DNA of 64,000 nucleotides from Haemophilus parainfluenzae (GCF_900638025.1 NZ_LR134481.1:1612001-1676000), one strand, 5' to 3'; numbered from the stretch's first letter, positions 21,987-29,728 are shown. A program made the numbers and translations. Notes: generated by a model from the letters alone, not told the origin.

Positions 21987-22070
21987 AGTAAAATCCTCTT
22001 TATTTATGTGATATAGATTAAAGTTTGATCGCAATAATCATATCACTAGGTAGAGAGGATTTCATTATGA
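21987..22070. promoter_or_regulatory. Symmetric divergent region upstream of the Abi-alpha gene
   Basis: The segment is an inverted repeat at large scale: AAATCCTCT on the left mirrors AGAGGATTT on the right, and TGTGATAT mirrors ATATCACT inside. Both outer arms act as ribosome-binding sites reading outward, one for Abi-alpha and one for an ATG at 22067 on the plus strand that runs straight into promoter copy e. Confidence 0.55.
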
Positions 22071-22138
22071 TTGACAACCGCCCCAACTTCGGATTAGGAT
22101 ACTCCGAATTTCAACAACCTCTTTTAGAGGTTTTTTTA
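22071..22138 (+). promoter_or_regulatory. Promoter plus attenuator leader (copy e)
   Basis: TTGACA (22071-22076) and TAGGAT (22095-22100) are 18 bases apart; AACCTC / GAGGTT (22116-22132) plus T7 and ATACCC follow. The CCAACTTCGGATTAGGATAC core matches copies a and f closely. Confidence 0.7.
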
Positions 22139-22155
22139 TACCCAAAGCGTGGAAT

Positions 22156-22647
22156 ATGGCAGAATTATTTATTGAATCTGAATATCATTCAATTCCTCAT
22201 CAATTTGCTGAATTTCGTGTAGCAAATGTTGATTATATTATTGATTTCTCATCGGATAATGATGTGATTGAAAGCCTCTTTTCTTTAGATGAACGCTTAG
22301 AACCGCTATTAAAAAATCGTAGCACATACAGTGTCAAATTTGGTGTGAAAGAATACTACGAAAGCACCGATCCAAATATCGATCTATACGCTCCACCAAT
22401 CAATCATCAGATAAAGAAAACCGATATTCAGCACTTAAAAGAACAACTTGAAACATTGCTCTATAAGCACTATTTAATTTACCAACCTGAATGTTATTTT
22501 TTCATCGCTGAACGCCCCTCATTGAGCCGAATGTATCAAAAAATGTGCGACAATCGCCATCCACTTATGATAGACTTTCAACCAATCGGGCAACTAGGCG
22601 AAAACTCTGATTGTTTTATTATCAAAACCCCAAACTATAAGGAGTAA
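22156..22647 (+). CDS. Phage protein of unknown function (163 residues)
   Basis: MAELFIESEYHSIPHQFAEF at the start, an acidic middle, and CYFFIAERPSLSRMYQKMCD then PNYKE at the end. No domain is recognised. It has its own promoter and is followed after three bases by a 30-residue basic gene; a pair of this size could be a regulator or a toxin-antitoxin module, but nothing in the sequence proves it. Confidence 0.6.
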   Translation: MAELFIESEYHSIPHQFAEFRVANVDYIIDFSSDNDVIESLFSLDERLEPLLKNRSTYSVKFGVKEYYESTDPNIDLYAPPINHQIKKTDIQHLKEQLETLLYKHYLIYQPECYFFIAERPSLSRMYQKMCDNRHPLMIDFQPIGQLGENSDCFIIKTPNYKE

Positions 22648-22650
22648 GCA

Positions 22651-22743
22651 ATGGCAGAAACTAAACCCAGTGCAAAAGAACTTAAACGTCAAGCTATGCT
22701 TGCTTCACGTTTAGCTTACCAAAAAGCAAAAAATCAATCATAA
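22651..22743 (+). CDS. Very small basic protein (30 residues)
   Basis: MAETKPSAKELKRQAMLASR then LAYQKAKNQS. SD AAGGAG lies seven bases upstream, inside the end of the previous gene, and a perfect terminator follows directly, which argues for translation. Confidence 0.55.
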   Translation: MAETKPSAKELKRQAMLASRLAYQKAKNQS

Positions 22744-22749
22744 AAACCC

Positions 22750-22775
22750 GCCCCGAAAAATTCGGGGCTTTTTAT
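22750..22775 (+). terminator. Terminator after the 22156-22743 gene pair
   Basis: CCCCGAA and TTCGGGG pair, followed by CTTTTT; the T-run abuts the next promoter's -35 box. Confidence 0.8.
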
Positions 22776-22853
22776 TGACACCACTATTACTTCGGATTAA
22801 GATACCCCCACTTTCAACAGAAAGTCGATAGCCACAATTAAGTGGCTTTTTTT
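22775..22853 (+). promoter_or_regulatory. Promoter plus attenuator leader (copy f)
   Basis: TTGACA (22775-22780) and TAAGAT (22798-22803) are 17 bases apart; AGCCAC / GTGGCT (22830-22847) plus T7 follow. Nearly identical to copy b. Confidence 0.75.
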
Positions 22854-22871
22854 GTATCTGCGAGGTAGATA

Positions 22872-23327
22872 ATGACACCTGAACAATTTGCTATGCACGC
22901 TACCCCAATTAACAAATCTGCGATCTATACGGTCTATCGTCCCAATCTTGGATATAAGGGGGATAAAACATTCGAACGTTGTGAAGAGTACGATAATGTT
23001 ATCCTTGCGATTGAACAAGCAAAGGCTCAATTAAAAGTCAAAAAAGATAAATACAAACGCAAGAAAAACCATATCCCAACTATCCACAAAGCCAACTTTG
23101 AAGAAAAATATCAATTTGAAATTAGCGAGTTAGAGGCTCGTTTGTCCAATCTGGAACAACTGAAAGAAGAAATAAAAACGAAACACGGCATTATTAGTAA
23201 ATATGGGAAAGAGCCTGAATTTACTCAGTTGTTACTTGATGAACTCTACCGTATTATCGAACCTGAACGCTTTGAAGCAGCTGTGAGAGTGGCAAAACAA
23301 AAATTTGCTGAACTTACGCAAAAATAA
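22872..23327 (+). CDS. Coiled-coil phage protein of unknown function (151 residues)
   Basis: MTPEQFAMHATPINKSAIYT is followed by a long Lys/Glu-rich coiled coil (KAQLKVKKDKYKRKKNHIPT, EARLSNLEQLKEEIKTKHGI) and a helical C-terminus (ERFEAAVRVAKQKFAELTQK). SD GAGG is upstream. Its own promoter leader precedes it. No family is recognised. Confidence 0.6.
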   Translation: MTPEQFAMHATPINKSAIYTVYRPNLGYKGDKTFERCEEYDNVILAIEQAKAQLKVKKDKYKRKKNHIPTIHKANFEEKYQFEISELEARLSNLEQLKEEIKTKHGIISKYGKEPEFTQLLLDELYRIIEPERFEAAVRVAKQKFAELTQK

Positions 23328-23328
23328 C

Positions 23329-23357
23329 TTTACAAATTACCGCTTGTTATTTTAGAC
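23329..23357 (+). promoter_or_regulatory. Possible promoter of the antirepressor 3 leader
   Basis: TTTACA (23329-23334) and TTAGAC (23352-23357) have 17-base spacing; the -10 box is poor, so this is tentative. Confidence 0.35.
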
Positions 23358-23359
23358 TA

Positions 23360-23456
23360 AAGCCTATCGAGTAACCGAGTAATCGGTGAAAGTCGGGATC
23401 GCAGTCCTGAAAGAATAAGTGGCGGTAGTAACGATCGCCTAATGGCGATTTTTTTA
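23360..23456 (+). ncRNA. C4-like leader RNA (copy 3, more diverged)
   Basis: It ends with GTGGCGGTAGTAACGATCGC, the hairpin ATCGCC / GGCGAT (23434-23449) and T7-ATAGCCG, almost the same 3' module as copy 2. The 5' part differs. Downstream, CTAGGTAAGG (23538-23547) pairs with CCTTGCCTAG (23597-23606), an analogue of the enclosing stem seen before copies 1 and 2. Confidence 0.45.
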
Positions 23457-23671
23457 TAGCCGAAATCTAGCAAATTAAAACCTTTCAACAAGGTAGGATC
23501 GATTTGATCCCCCCTTTGAAAAGTTGTCAATGATGGGCTAGGTAAGGGGGCGAAAGCCCACTGGAAGTTTAACCGCTTATTCACCAGGACTGCGAACCTT
23601 GCCTAGTTCATCACCAGTAATCGCAGTTGCTCGTGATGATTGAATTTAAATTCAATTTAGAGAATAAGCGT

Positions 23672-24484
23672 ATGACAACTTTAACTTTTCAAAATACTAC
23701 CCTTTCGGTTATCAACCAAAACAATCAAACATTCTTAACAGCAAGTGATTTGGGCAAGGCGTTAGATTATTCCGATGCCGATCGTAGTGTTCGCAGACTT
23801 TATACCGCTAACGCAGATGAATTTACCCCAGAAATGACCGCACTTGTGGAAATGCAAACTGCAGGCGGACTTCAAAAAGTGCGTATCTTCTCATTGCGTG
23901 GCGCACACCTAATTGCAATGTTTGCTCGCACCAAAATCGCCAAAGACTTCCGCAAATGGGTACTTGATGTTTTAGACAAAGAGGCAAACCAACCACAGCA
24001 AAAAACCGCCGTTGATGACCGCGCTGGCTTACGTAATGCCGTCAGCTTCTTAGTGAATAAAAAAGGGCTCATCTATTCTGAAGTTTATCAACTGATTCAT
24101 CAACAATTTGGCGTCGAACACATTGATGAACTTTCTCAAGAACAACTTTCTCAAGCCATTAAATACATTCACTTTCTTACCCTAAATCTTGATGGTTTAT
24201 TCAAAAAAGGCGAAGAAGTTATCATCCCTGAATATATTTTCGATGCCATTATGAAACATGCAAAACTGGCTCAAAAATTGGCAGAGAAAGTTATTTACTA
24301 TCAAGAAAAACAATTTGCTTTACTCGGCATAGCTCGCCATTACCGAAGCAACGAGCTTACCAGCCGTGCAAACAGCCTACTTAGTGAATTTTCTTATTTT
24401 TTACACGAGGGCGAAAAACTGCTCGCACAACAAATAGAAAATCCATCACTAACGCAAATTAAAAAAATATCTTTTAACGCGTAA
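23672..24484 (+). CDS. Phage antirepressor with BRO-N domain (copy 3)
   Basis: The protein is 270 residues from the ATG at 23672. The N-terminal domain (LTFQNTTLSVINQNNQTFLT, ASDLGKALDYSDADRSVRRL, RIFSLRGAHLIAMFARTKIA, FRKWVLDVLDKEANQ) belongs to the Bro-N group but differs from copies 1 and 2. From DDRAGLRNAVSFLVNKKGLI to the end it is nearly identical to copy 2, including the DNA. The domain swap points to recombination within the shared C-terminal part. Confidence 0.87.
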   Translation: MTTLTFQNTTLSVINQNNQTFLTASDLGKALDYSDADRSVRRLYTANADEFTPEMTALVEMQTAGGLQKVRIFSLRGAHLIAMFARTKIAKDFRKWVLDVLDKEANQPQQKTAVDDRAGLRNAVSFLVNKKGLIYSEVYQLIHQQFGVEHIDELSQEQLSQAIKYIHFLTLNLDGLFKKGEEVIIPEYIFDAIMKHAKLAQKLAEKVIYYQEKQFALLGIARHYRSNELTSRANSLLSEFSYFLHEGEKLLAQQIENPSLTQIKKISFNA

Positions 24485-24510
24485 AACACCACAAAATCCG
24501 ACCGCACTTT
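23989..24510 (+). repeat. About 520-bp direct repeat, right copy
   Basis: Near-identical to 18079-18600, in the same orientation, covering the antirepressor C-terminal domain and the following hairpin. Confidence 0.92.
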
Positions 24511-24562
24511 TTTAAGTCTGCGGCGGATTGCTACACCTAAAATCCGACAAAAGGAACAGAAA

Positions 24563-24682
24563 ATGAACAAATTAATCATTACGCTCGTGTGTGCATTTGT
24601 GGTGTATATGGCGCACACCTTAAATCTTAATCAAGACTGTGACGGCAAAGTCTGTCACATCGAACAGACACAACAATATTAA
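24563..24682 (+). CDS. Very small membrane or secreted protein (39 residues)
   Basis: MNKLIITLVCAFVVYMAHTL is a hydrophobic N-terminus, followed by NQDCDGKVCHIEQTQQY with two cysteines. SD AAGGAAC precedes the ATG and a terminator follows after four bases. Function unknown. Confidence 0.55.
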   Translation: MNKLIITLVCAFVVYMAHTLNLNQDCDGKVCHIEQTQQY

Positions 24683-24686
24683 CAAA

Positions 24687-24714
24687 CCACCGCTCTTATG
24701 GGCGGTTTTTTATT
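24687..24714 (+). terminator. Terminator after the 39-residue gene
   Basis: ACCGC(T) and GGGCGGT pair with TTTTTTATT after. Confidence 0.7.
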
Positions 24715-24723
24715 GGAGTTTTT

Positions 24724-24999
24724 ATGGACAAAATAACCCTATTAGATAAAGCAGAAAAAGAAATGTCAGAAGCTATTAAGATTATGGCTGTATCGGCTTT
24801 CACCGAAAAAAGCCAGAACTTAATCCCTCTTGATTATGTGGCCGCTCTTGTCGGTTGCCCTTATCAACACACTGCTAACGTTATCGTAAAACAGCCTAGC
24901 TTTCCAAAAGGCGTTAGATTGAAAGAGAAATCACACCCGAGATGGATAGCTGGCGAAGTTATTCGCTGGTGTAGAATTAACGCCAAACGCATCAAATAA
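24724..24999 (+). CDS. Excisionase-like protein
   Basis: The 91-residue protein has an MLR/AlpA-type HTH: LIPLDYVAALVGCPYQHTAN, then KQPSFPKGVRLKEKSHPRWI and EVIRWCRINAKRI at the end. This is the pattern of phage excisionases, which bend DNA at att and direct the integrase towards excision. It is the last prophage gene before host ttcA. An integrase would be expected next to it but only about 220 non-coding bases follow. Confidence 0.72.
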   Translation: MDKITLLDKAEKEMSEAIKIMAVSAFTEKSQNLIPLDYVAALVGCPYQHTANVIVKQPSFPKGVRLKEKSHPRWIAGEVIRWCRINAKRIK

Positions 25000-25222
25000 C
25001 ATTTCAAATATCCCACCATTGGCACAATTCACTTCTATGATATAATAATGCTCAAACAAGGATATTTTATCCAATACGTTTTAGAGCAAGTACGCCAAAA
25101 TTACGCCAGAAGTCAAAAATCTCTTTAAAAATCAATACAGGAAGAAACTGACCCTAGGCACCACAGAATTTATAAGCTCTGAAGTTAATTCAGAGCTTTT
25201 TTATTAGCTAAAGTAAATCAAT
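25000..25222. other. Right prophage-host junction region
   Basis: No gene fits here. TCTCTTTAAAAATCA resembles boxA, CTAGGCACCACAG looks like a tRNA 3' end but no tRNA can be folded, and AAGCTCTGAA / TTCAGAGCTT (25174-25198) with a T-run is a terminator 19 bases before ttcA. The right attachment site should lie in this interval; the core cannot be fixed without the left end. Confidence 0.5.
25174..25204 (+). terminator. Terminator before ttcA
   Basis: Perfect 10-base arms AAGCTCTGAA and TTCAGAGCTT followed by TTTTATT. Confidence 0.75.
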
Positions 25223-26152
25223 ATGACAGAACAAATTCTAGATAAAAAACAGACTTATAATTTCAATAAATTGCAAAAACGTCTTCGCCGTAATGTAGGC
25301 AATGCAATTGCTGATTTTGGCATGATTGAAGAGGGCGATAAAGTAATGGTTTGTCTTTCTGGTGGTAAAGACAGCTATACACTTCTTGATATTTTGTTGA
25401 ATTTACAACAAAGTGCACCGATTAAATTTGATATTGTAGCGGTCAATTTAGACCAAAAACAACCAGGTTTTCCTGAGCATGTTTTACCAGAATATCTGCA
25501 AAGTATTGGTGTGGATTATAAAATCGTTGAAGAAAATACTTATGGCATCGTGAAAGAGAAAATTCCGGAAGGTAAAACAACGTGTTCTCTCTGCTCTCGC
25601 CTACGCCGTGGTATTTTATACCGTACAGCAACAGAACTTGGTGCAACCAAAATTGCACTTGGACACCATCGTGATGATATGTTGGCTACCCTATTTCTGA
25701 ATATGTTCTACGGTGGAAAATTAAAGTCTATGCCTCCAAAATTGATTTCAGATGATGGCAAACAAATCGTGATTCGTCCATTGGCTTATTGCAAAGAAAA
25801 AGATATTGAAAAATATGCCGTAGCCAAAGAATTCCCAATTATCCCTTGTAATTTATGTGGTTCTCAACCTAATTTACAACGTCAAGTGGTGAAAGAAATG
25901 TTGAATACTTGGGACCGTCAATATCCAGGTCGCTTAGAAACCATGTTTAGCGCGATGCAAAACATTACGTTGTCACACTTATGTGACCCAAAACTCTTCG
26001 ATTTCAAAGGCATCAAACATGGCCAATCACTTGATGGTATTGAAGGGGATACCGCATTTGATGAAGAACGCATCGAACCAATGAAATTTGATGATGAAGA
26101 AACGTCCGACTACGCCGATAATGAAATGATCAGCTTTAAAGAAGTAAATTAA
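25223..26152 (+). CDS. ttcA: tRNA 2-thiocytidine biosynthesis protein TtcA
   Basis: The 309-residue protein is an ATP-pyrophosphatase that makes 2-thiocytidine at position 32 of tRNAs. The PP-loop [15 protein letters not shown] lies near residue 44, with the two cysteine pairs [11 protein letters not shown] (about residue 118) and [10 protein letters not shown] (about residue 210) that hold the iron-sulfur cluster. Length is normal. tusE, a sulfur-relay gene, starts two bases after its stop. This is the first clearly chromosomal gene right of the prophage. Confidence 0.96.
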   Translation: MTEQILDKKQTYNFNKLQKRLRRNVGNAIADFGMIEEGDKVMVCLSGGKDSYTLLDILLNLQQSAPIKFDIVAVNLDQKQPGFPEHVLPEYLQSIGVDYKIVEENTYGIVKEKIPEGKTTCSLCSRLRRGILYRTATELGATKIALGHHRDDMLATLFLNMFYGGKLKSMPPKLISDDGKQIVIRPLAYCKEKDIEKYAVAKEFPIIPCNLCGSQPNLQRQVVKEMLNTWDRQYPGRLETMFSAMQNITLSHLCDPKLFDFKGIKHGQSLDGIEGDTAFDEERIEPMKFDDEETSDYADNEMISFKEVN

Positions 26153-26153
26153 T

Positions 26154-26483
26154 ATGATTACCGTGCAAGGAAAACAAATCGAAACCGACGCCTTTGGCTA
26201 TTTGTTAAATATTGCAGAGTGGAATGAGGATGTAGCAAAACATATCGCTCAGTTAGAAGGTATAGAACTGGCCGAAGCTCACTGGGAAGTGATTTATTTT
26301 GTGCGTGATTTCTATCAAGAATATAACACCTCCCCTGCGATTCGAATGCTGGTAAAAGCCATGTCAGAAAAATTAGGCTCAGATAAAGGTAATAGTCGCT
26401 ATTTGCAACGACTCTTCCCTGACGGACCAGCTAAGCAAGCAACCAAACTGGCGGGTCTGCCAAAACCGGCTAAATGCTTATAA
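26154..26483 (+). CDS. tusE: Sulfur relay protein TusE / DsrC family
   Basis: The 109-residue protein matches Tus[61 protein letters not shown] and the penultimate cysteine in KPAKCL that accepts persulfide from TusBCD. TusE then hands sulfur to MnmA for 2-thiouridine in tRNA. Coupling with ttcA groups two tRNA-thiolation functions. Confidence 0.95.
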   Translation: MITVQGKQIETDAFGYLLNIAEWNEDVAKHIAQLEGIELAEAHWEVIYFVRDFYQEYNTSPAIRMLVKAMSEKLGSDKGNSRYLQRLFPDGPAKQATKLAGLPKPAKCL

Positions 26484-26491
26484 AATAATGT

Positions 26492-26520
26492 AACCGCGCA
26501 ATAAGTGCGGTTATTTTTTT
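26492..26520 (+). terminator. Terminator of ttcA-tusE
   Basis: AACCGC(G)CA pairs with AGTGCGGTT, the second half being an uptake signal; TTTTTTT follows. Confidence 0.75.
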
Positions 26521-26551
26521 ACTCAAATTTCGCTATATACAAAAAAATATA

Positions 26552-26579
26552 ATCGCTATATACTTATAAAAATAACGAA
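26552..26579 (+). promoter_or_regulatory. ModE-like operator upstream of molB
   Basis: ATCGCTATATA, six bases, then AAAATAACGAA fits the ModE box ATCGCTATATA-N6-TATATAACGAT with a perfect left half and 8 of 11 in the right. A second partial copy (TTCGCTATATA) begins at about 26529. ModE with molybdate represses molybdate-uptake genes, which is consistent with the operon that starts at 26590. Confidence 0.75.
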
Positions 26580-26589
26580 TTTTGAGTGT

Positions 26590-27576
26590 ATGAACAAATC
26601 CTCCCTTACCTTTCCCCTTTTACTTTGCTTGCTTATTGGGCTCATTTTATGTTCGCTCTCTTGCGGGCGTTTTGCGATTCCGTTTGAGGATGTAGTGCAA
26701 AGCCTGATTGGCAATAATGTCAATGATGTGCAAAACAACATTATTTTTAATCTTCGTTTGCCCCGAGTGATTGCTGCCATACTTGTCGGTGCCTCATTGG
26801 CTATTGCGGGTGTTGTGTATCAAGGTATTTTCCGCAATCCATTGGTTTCACCTGATATTTTAGGCGTGTCTAATGGTGCCTGTGTTGGTGCCGCATTAGC
26901 GATTTTAATCGGTTCGGGGATGCTGGGCATTCAAGCCTTTGCTTTTGTCGGTGGTTTGATTGCCGTCTTGCTCACCATGAATTTACCGCGTTTAATTCAG
27001 CGTGACTCCACCATTGTTTTAGTGCTTTCCGGCATTATCGTCTCAGGTTTTATGATGGCAACATTAGGCCTATTGAAATACCTCGCCGATCCCGAAACTC
27101 AGCTAGCTGACATTGTGTATTGGCAATTAGGGAGCCTAACCAAATCTAACTACGACAACTTGCTCATCCTTTCTCCTATTATTTTGCTTACTACCCTTGG
27201 CTTATTTTTAATGCGTTGGCGTATAAATGTGCTTTCATTGGGCGATCGCGAGGCGAAATTAATTGGGACAAATATTCGATTAGAGCGTGGATTAATGGTG
27301 ATTTGTGCCACATTGCTGACGGCTTCATCGGTTTGCTTAAGCGGGACAATTGGTTGGCTTGGTTTAGTAATTCCGCATTTAGCACGGCTTTTCATTGGTG
27401 ATAACAATATCAAAAGTTTACCGCTAGCTGGACTTATCGGTGCGATTTTCTTGCTCGTTATCGACACTCTTGCCCGCAATTTATACATTCAAGAAATTCC
27501 TCTCGGTATTCTCACTGGCTTTATCGGTGCGCCATTCTTTGCTTGGGTACTGATTAAACAAAAGGTGGTGGACTAA
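26590..27576 (+). CDS. molB: Molybdate/tungstate ABC transporter permease MolB
   Basis: The 328-residue FecCD/BtuC-type permease has about ten membrane segments; typical stretches are NIIFNLRLPRVIAAILVGAS, VYQGIFRNPLVSPDILGVSN and GLVIPHLARLFIGDNN. In H. influenzae the BtuCD-like MolBC-A system imports molybdate and tungstate. The fold alone would suggest iron or cobalamin, but the ModE-like box upstream and mop downstream argue for molybdate. It overlaps molC by one base. Confidence 0.85.
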   Translation: MNKSSLTFPLLLCLLIGLILCSLSCGRFAIPFEDVVQSLIGNNVNDVQNNIIFNLRLPRVIAAILVGASLAIAGVVYQGIFRNPLVSPDILGVSNGACVGAALAILIGSGMLGIQAFAFVGGLIAVLLTMNLPRLIQRDSTIVLVLSGIIVSGFMMATLGLLKYLADPETQLADIVYWQLGSLTKSNYDNLLILSPIILLTTLGLFLMRWRINVLSLGDREAKLIGTNIRLERGLMVICATLLTASSVCLSGTIGWLGLVIPHLARLFIGDNNIKSLPLAGLIGAIFLLVIDTLARNLYIQEIPLGILTGFIGAPFFAWVLIKQKVVD

Positions 27577-28364
27577 TGCTTAAAATTGACAATCTGTATT
27601 ACTGGCACAATGTTGAACATTCACTACTCAACGGCATTGATTTAATCTTACAGAAAGGCGAATTGCTGACTATTCTTGGTGCAAATGGTCGTGGTAAATC
27701 AACCTTATTAAATTGCATTGCTGGGCTTTTGAAACCAAAGAGCGGTCAGATTTTGCTGGATAATTGCAAATTAAGCGAAATGAGCAGCAAGCAAATTGCG
27801 CAAAAAATTGCTTATGTCTCGCAACACAGCCCACAAACCTATCAATATCGCGTGCGTGATTATGTGGTACTCGGTCGTGCTGCGCATTTAGGTGTTTTTG
27901 ATAAGCCAAGTGAAGCTGATTTTGCATTAGTTGATGAAGCCTTAAAGAAACTCGGCATCAGTCATTTTGCTGACAGAATTTATATGCAAATGAGTGGCGG
28001 TGAAAAGCAGCTGGTTAATCTCGCGCGTATTTTGGTGCAACAACCCCAATTGATTTTGTTTGATGAACCTACTTCGGCATTAGATTACGGCAATGTGTTT
28101 AAAACCTTAAGCCTAATAAAAGAGCTCTCACTACAAGGCTTTACCATTATCATGACAACACATAATCCCGATCATCCCATGTTGTTACATAGCGCACTGC
28201 CCCACAGCCGAGTAAGCATCTTAAACGAGCATGGCAAGTTACAAACAGGTTTGGCACCGGAAATCATTACCGAAGCCAACTTGAAAGCACTTTATCAGAC
28301 AGATTTGCGCCTGGTCGATGTACCTGCTCTGCAACGACAAATCTGTGCGATTACCCATTTATAA
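27576..28364 (+). CDS. molC: Molybdate/tungstate ABC transporter ATPase MolC
   Basis: The 262-residue ATPase has Walker A GANGRGKSTLL near residue 36, Q-loop YVSQHSPQTY, signature QMSGGEKQLVNLARIL, Walker B LILFDEPTSALD and the switch histidine in MTTHNPDHP. It energises MolB and is encoded between permease and binding protein. Confidence 0.88.
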   Translation: MLKIDNLYYWHNVEHSLLNGIDLILQKGELLTILGANGRGKSTLLNCIAGLLKPKSGQILLDNCKLSEMSSKQIAQKIAYVSQHSPQTYQYRVRDYVVLGRAAHLGVFDKPSEADFALVDEALKKLGISHFADRIYMQMSGGEKQLVNLARILVQQPQLILFDEPTSALDYGNVFKTLSLIKELSLQGFTIIMTTHNPDHPMLLHSALPHSRVSILNEHGKLQTGLAPEIITEANLKALYQTDLRLVDVPALQRQICAITHL

Positions 28365-28385
28365 CCCCACTAGAAGGACATTCAT

Positions 28386-29420
28386 ATGTTGAAACATTCT
28401 CTGAAAAAAGGCTTAATTGCACTTTCCCTTTCCGCCTGCTTTGCACTACCATTGCAAGCAAAAATCGTGACGGATGTTGAAGGTAATAAAATTGAATTAC
28501 CAGATAACGTTCAACGCGTTGCTGATCTTTGGCATGCCAATAACCAAATTGTCTTACTATTAGGCGGTGCCAATAAACTGGTTGGCACGACCACATCTAT
28601 CGCAGCCAATCCTTGGTATAGCGAAGTATATCCAAATATCAAAAACGTACCAGTATTAACCAATGGTGAAACAATTCAAACAGAAGAACTGTTAAGTCAT
28701 AAACCAGATGCAGTGTTGCTCTCGAAAAAATCCATGTTAACTGAAGTGGAACAAGCGGGATTAAAAGGCGTGCGTGTAAGTTTCCAAGATTTTGATGGTT
28801 TAAAGAAAACCGTACGGATTACCGCTGAAGTTTTAGGTGATAAAGCACCTGAAATTGCAGAAAGCTATATCAAAGAATTAGAAGACAATATTCAATTTGT
28901 GGAAAATCGTCTTAAAGGTCTCAAAGATGAAGCGCGCCCTACGGTGTTACATCTCACTAAAGGCTCTGACTTATTGATGATTGACGGTGGAAAATCCATG
29001 ATCGGTGAATGGATTAAATTAGCCGGCGGTAAAAGCGTATTACCGGATGAAGCGAATATGGTGACCGTCACCGTAGAAAGCATTATTCAAGCCAATCCAG
29101 ATGTGATCATCATTGGCAGCAGCGGCAATAAAGCGCAAGCAGCGATAGATAAAATCAAAGGTGATCCGGCATGGCAATCAATAAGTGCGGTCAAAAATAA
29201 TCGTATTTATGCCAATCCAACCGGCACGTTTCCATGGGATCGCTATAGTGCCGAAGAAGCCTTACAAATTCTTTGGGCAGCTCTGCTCTTCCATCCTGAA
29301 CACTTTAAAGATTTAAACATGGTAGAAAAAACGCAAACCTTCTATAAGAAATATTACGGTTACGCGTTAAGTAAAGAAAATGCCGAGCAAATCTTAAAAG
29401 GTTTATCACCTATTAAGTAG
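28386..29420 (+). CDS. molA: Molybdate/tungstate-binding protein MolA
   Basis: The 344-residue periplasmic protein has a signal peptide (MLKHSLKKGLIALSLSACFA, cleavage after LQA) and a class III (TroA/FepB-like) fold: VQRVADLWHANNQIVLLLGG, KPDAVLLSKKSMLTEVEQAG, ANPDVIIIGSSG and NPTGTFPWDRYSAEE. Members of this class bind the ligand between two lobes joined by a helix. SD AAGGA precedes the ATG. Confidence 0.87.
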   Translation: MLKHSLKKGLIALSLSACFALPLQAKIVTDVEGNKIELPDNVQRVADLWHANNQIVLLLGGANKLVGTTTSIAANPWYSEVYPNIKNVPVLTNGETIQTEELLSHKPDAVLLSKKSMLTEVEQAGLKGVRVSFQDFDGLKKTVRITAEVLGDKAPEIAESYIKELEDNIQFVENRLKGLKDEARPTVLHLTKGSDLLMIDGGKSMIGEWIKLAGGKSVLPDEANMVTVTVESIIQANPDVIIIGSSGNKAQAAIDKIKGDPAWQSISAVKNNRIYANPTGTFPWDRYSAEEALQILWAALLFHPEHFKDLNMVEKTQTFYKKYYGYALSKENAEQILKGLSPIK

Positions 29421-29489
29421 TATTTTCAACTTATATATTTATCTATATAATACCTACTCTTTTTTAACTCAAACATAAGGAAATGCTTA

Positions 29490-29699
29490 ATGAAAATTAG
29501 TGCAAGAAACCAACTTAAAGGTACTGTAAAATCAATCGAAACTGGTTCTGTGAACGCAATCGTACACATTGATATCGGTAACGGTAATGTCATTTCTTCT
29601 ACCATCTCTATCGATGCAGTAAAAGAATTAGGTTTAGCAGTTGGTAAAGAAGCATATGCGATTATCAAAGCAACGTCTGTAATGGTTGGTGTTGAATAA
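29490..29699 (+). CDS. mop: Molbindin Mop (single TOBE domain)
   Basis: The 69-residue protein MKISARNQLKGTVKSIETGS, IGNGNVISSTISIDAVKELG, AYAIIKATSVMVGVE is a classic single-TOBE molbindin that oligomerises and stores molybdate in the cytoplasm. A TATAAT -10 box lies about 35-40 bases upstream, so it may also have its own promoter. Together with molBCA this forms an uptake-and-storage unit. Confidence 0.93.
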   Translation: MKISARNQLKGTVKSIETGSVNAIVHIDIGNGNVISSTISIDAVKELGLAVGKEAYAIIKATSVMVGVE

Positions 29700-29728
29700 T
29701 CTCAACTAAACTGTTCAGAATTCTCTAT

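Noticed and set aside
22025..22222. 65-codon frame starting near 22067 with a good SD
   Set aside because: It runs through a promoter and terminator shared with other leaders and is out of phase with the 22156 gene; more likely a relic start joined to a cassette.
25140..25173. tRNA 3' end (CTAGGCACCA) as the attachment core
   Set aside because: No T-loop or 5' half precedes it, so a tRNA target cannot be shown from this window.
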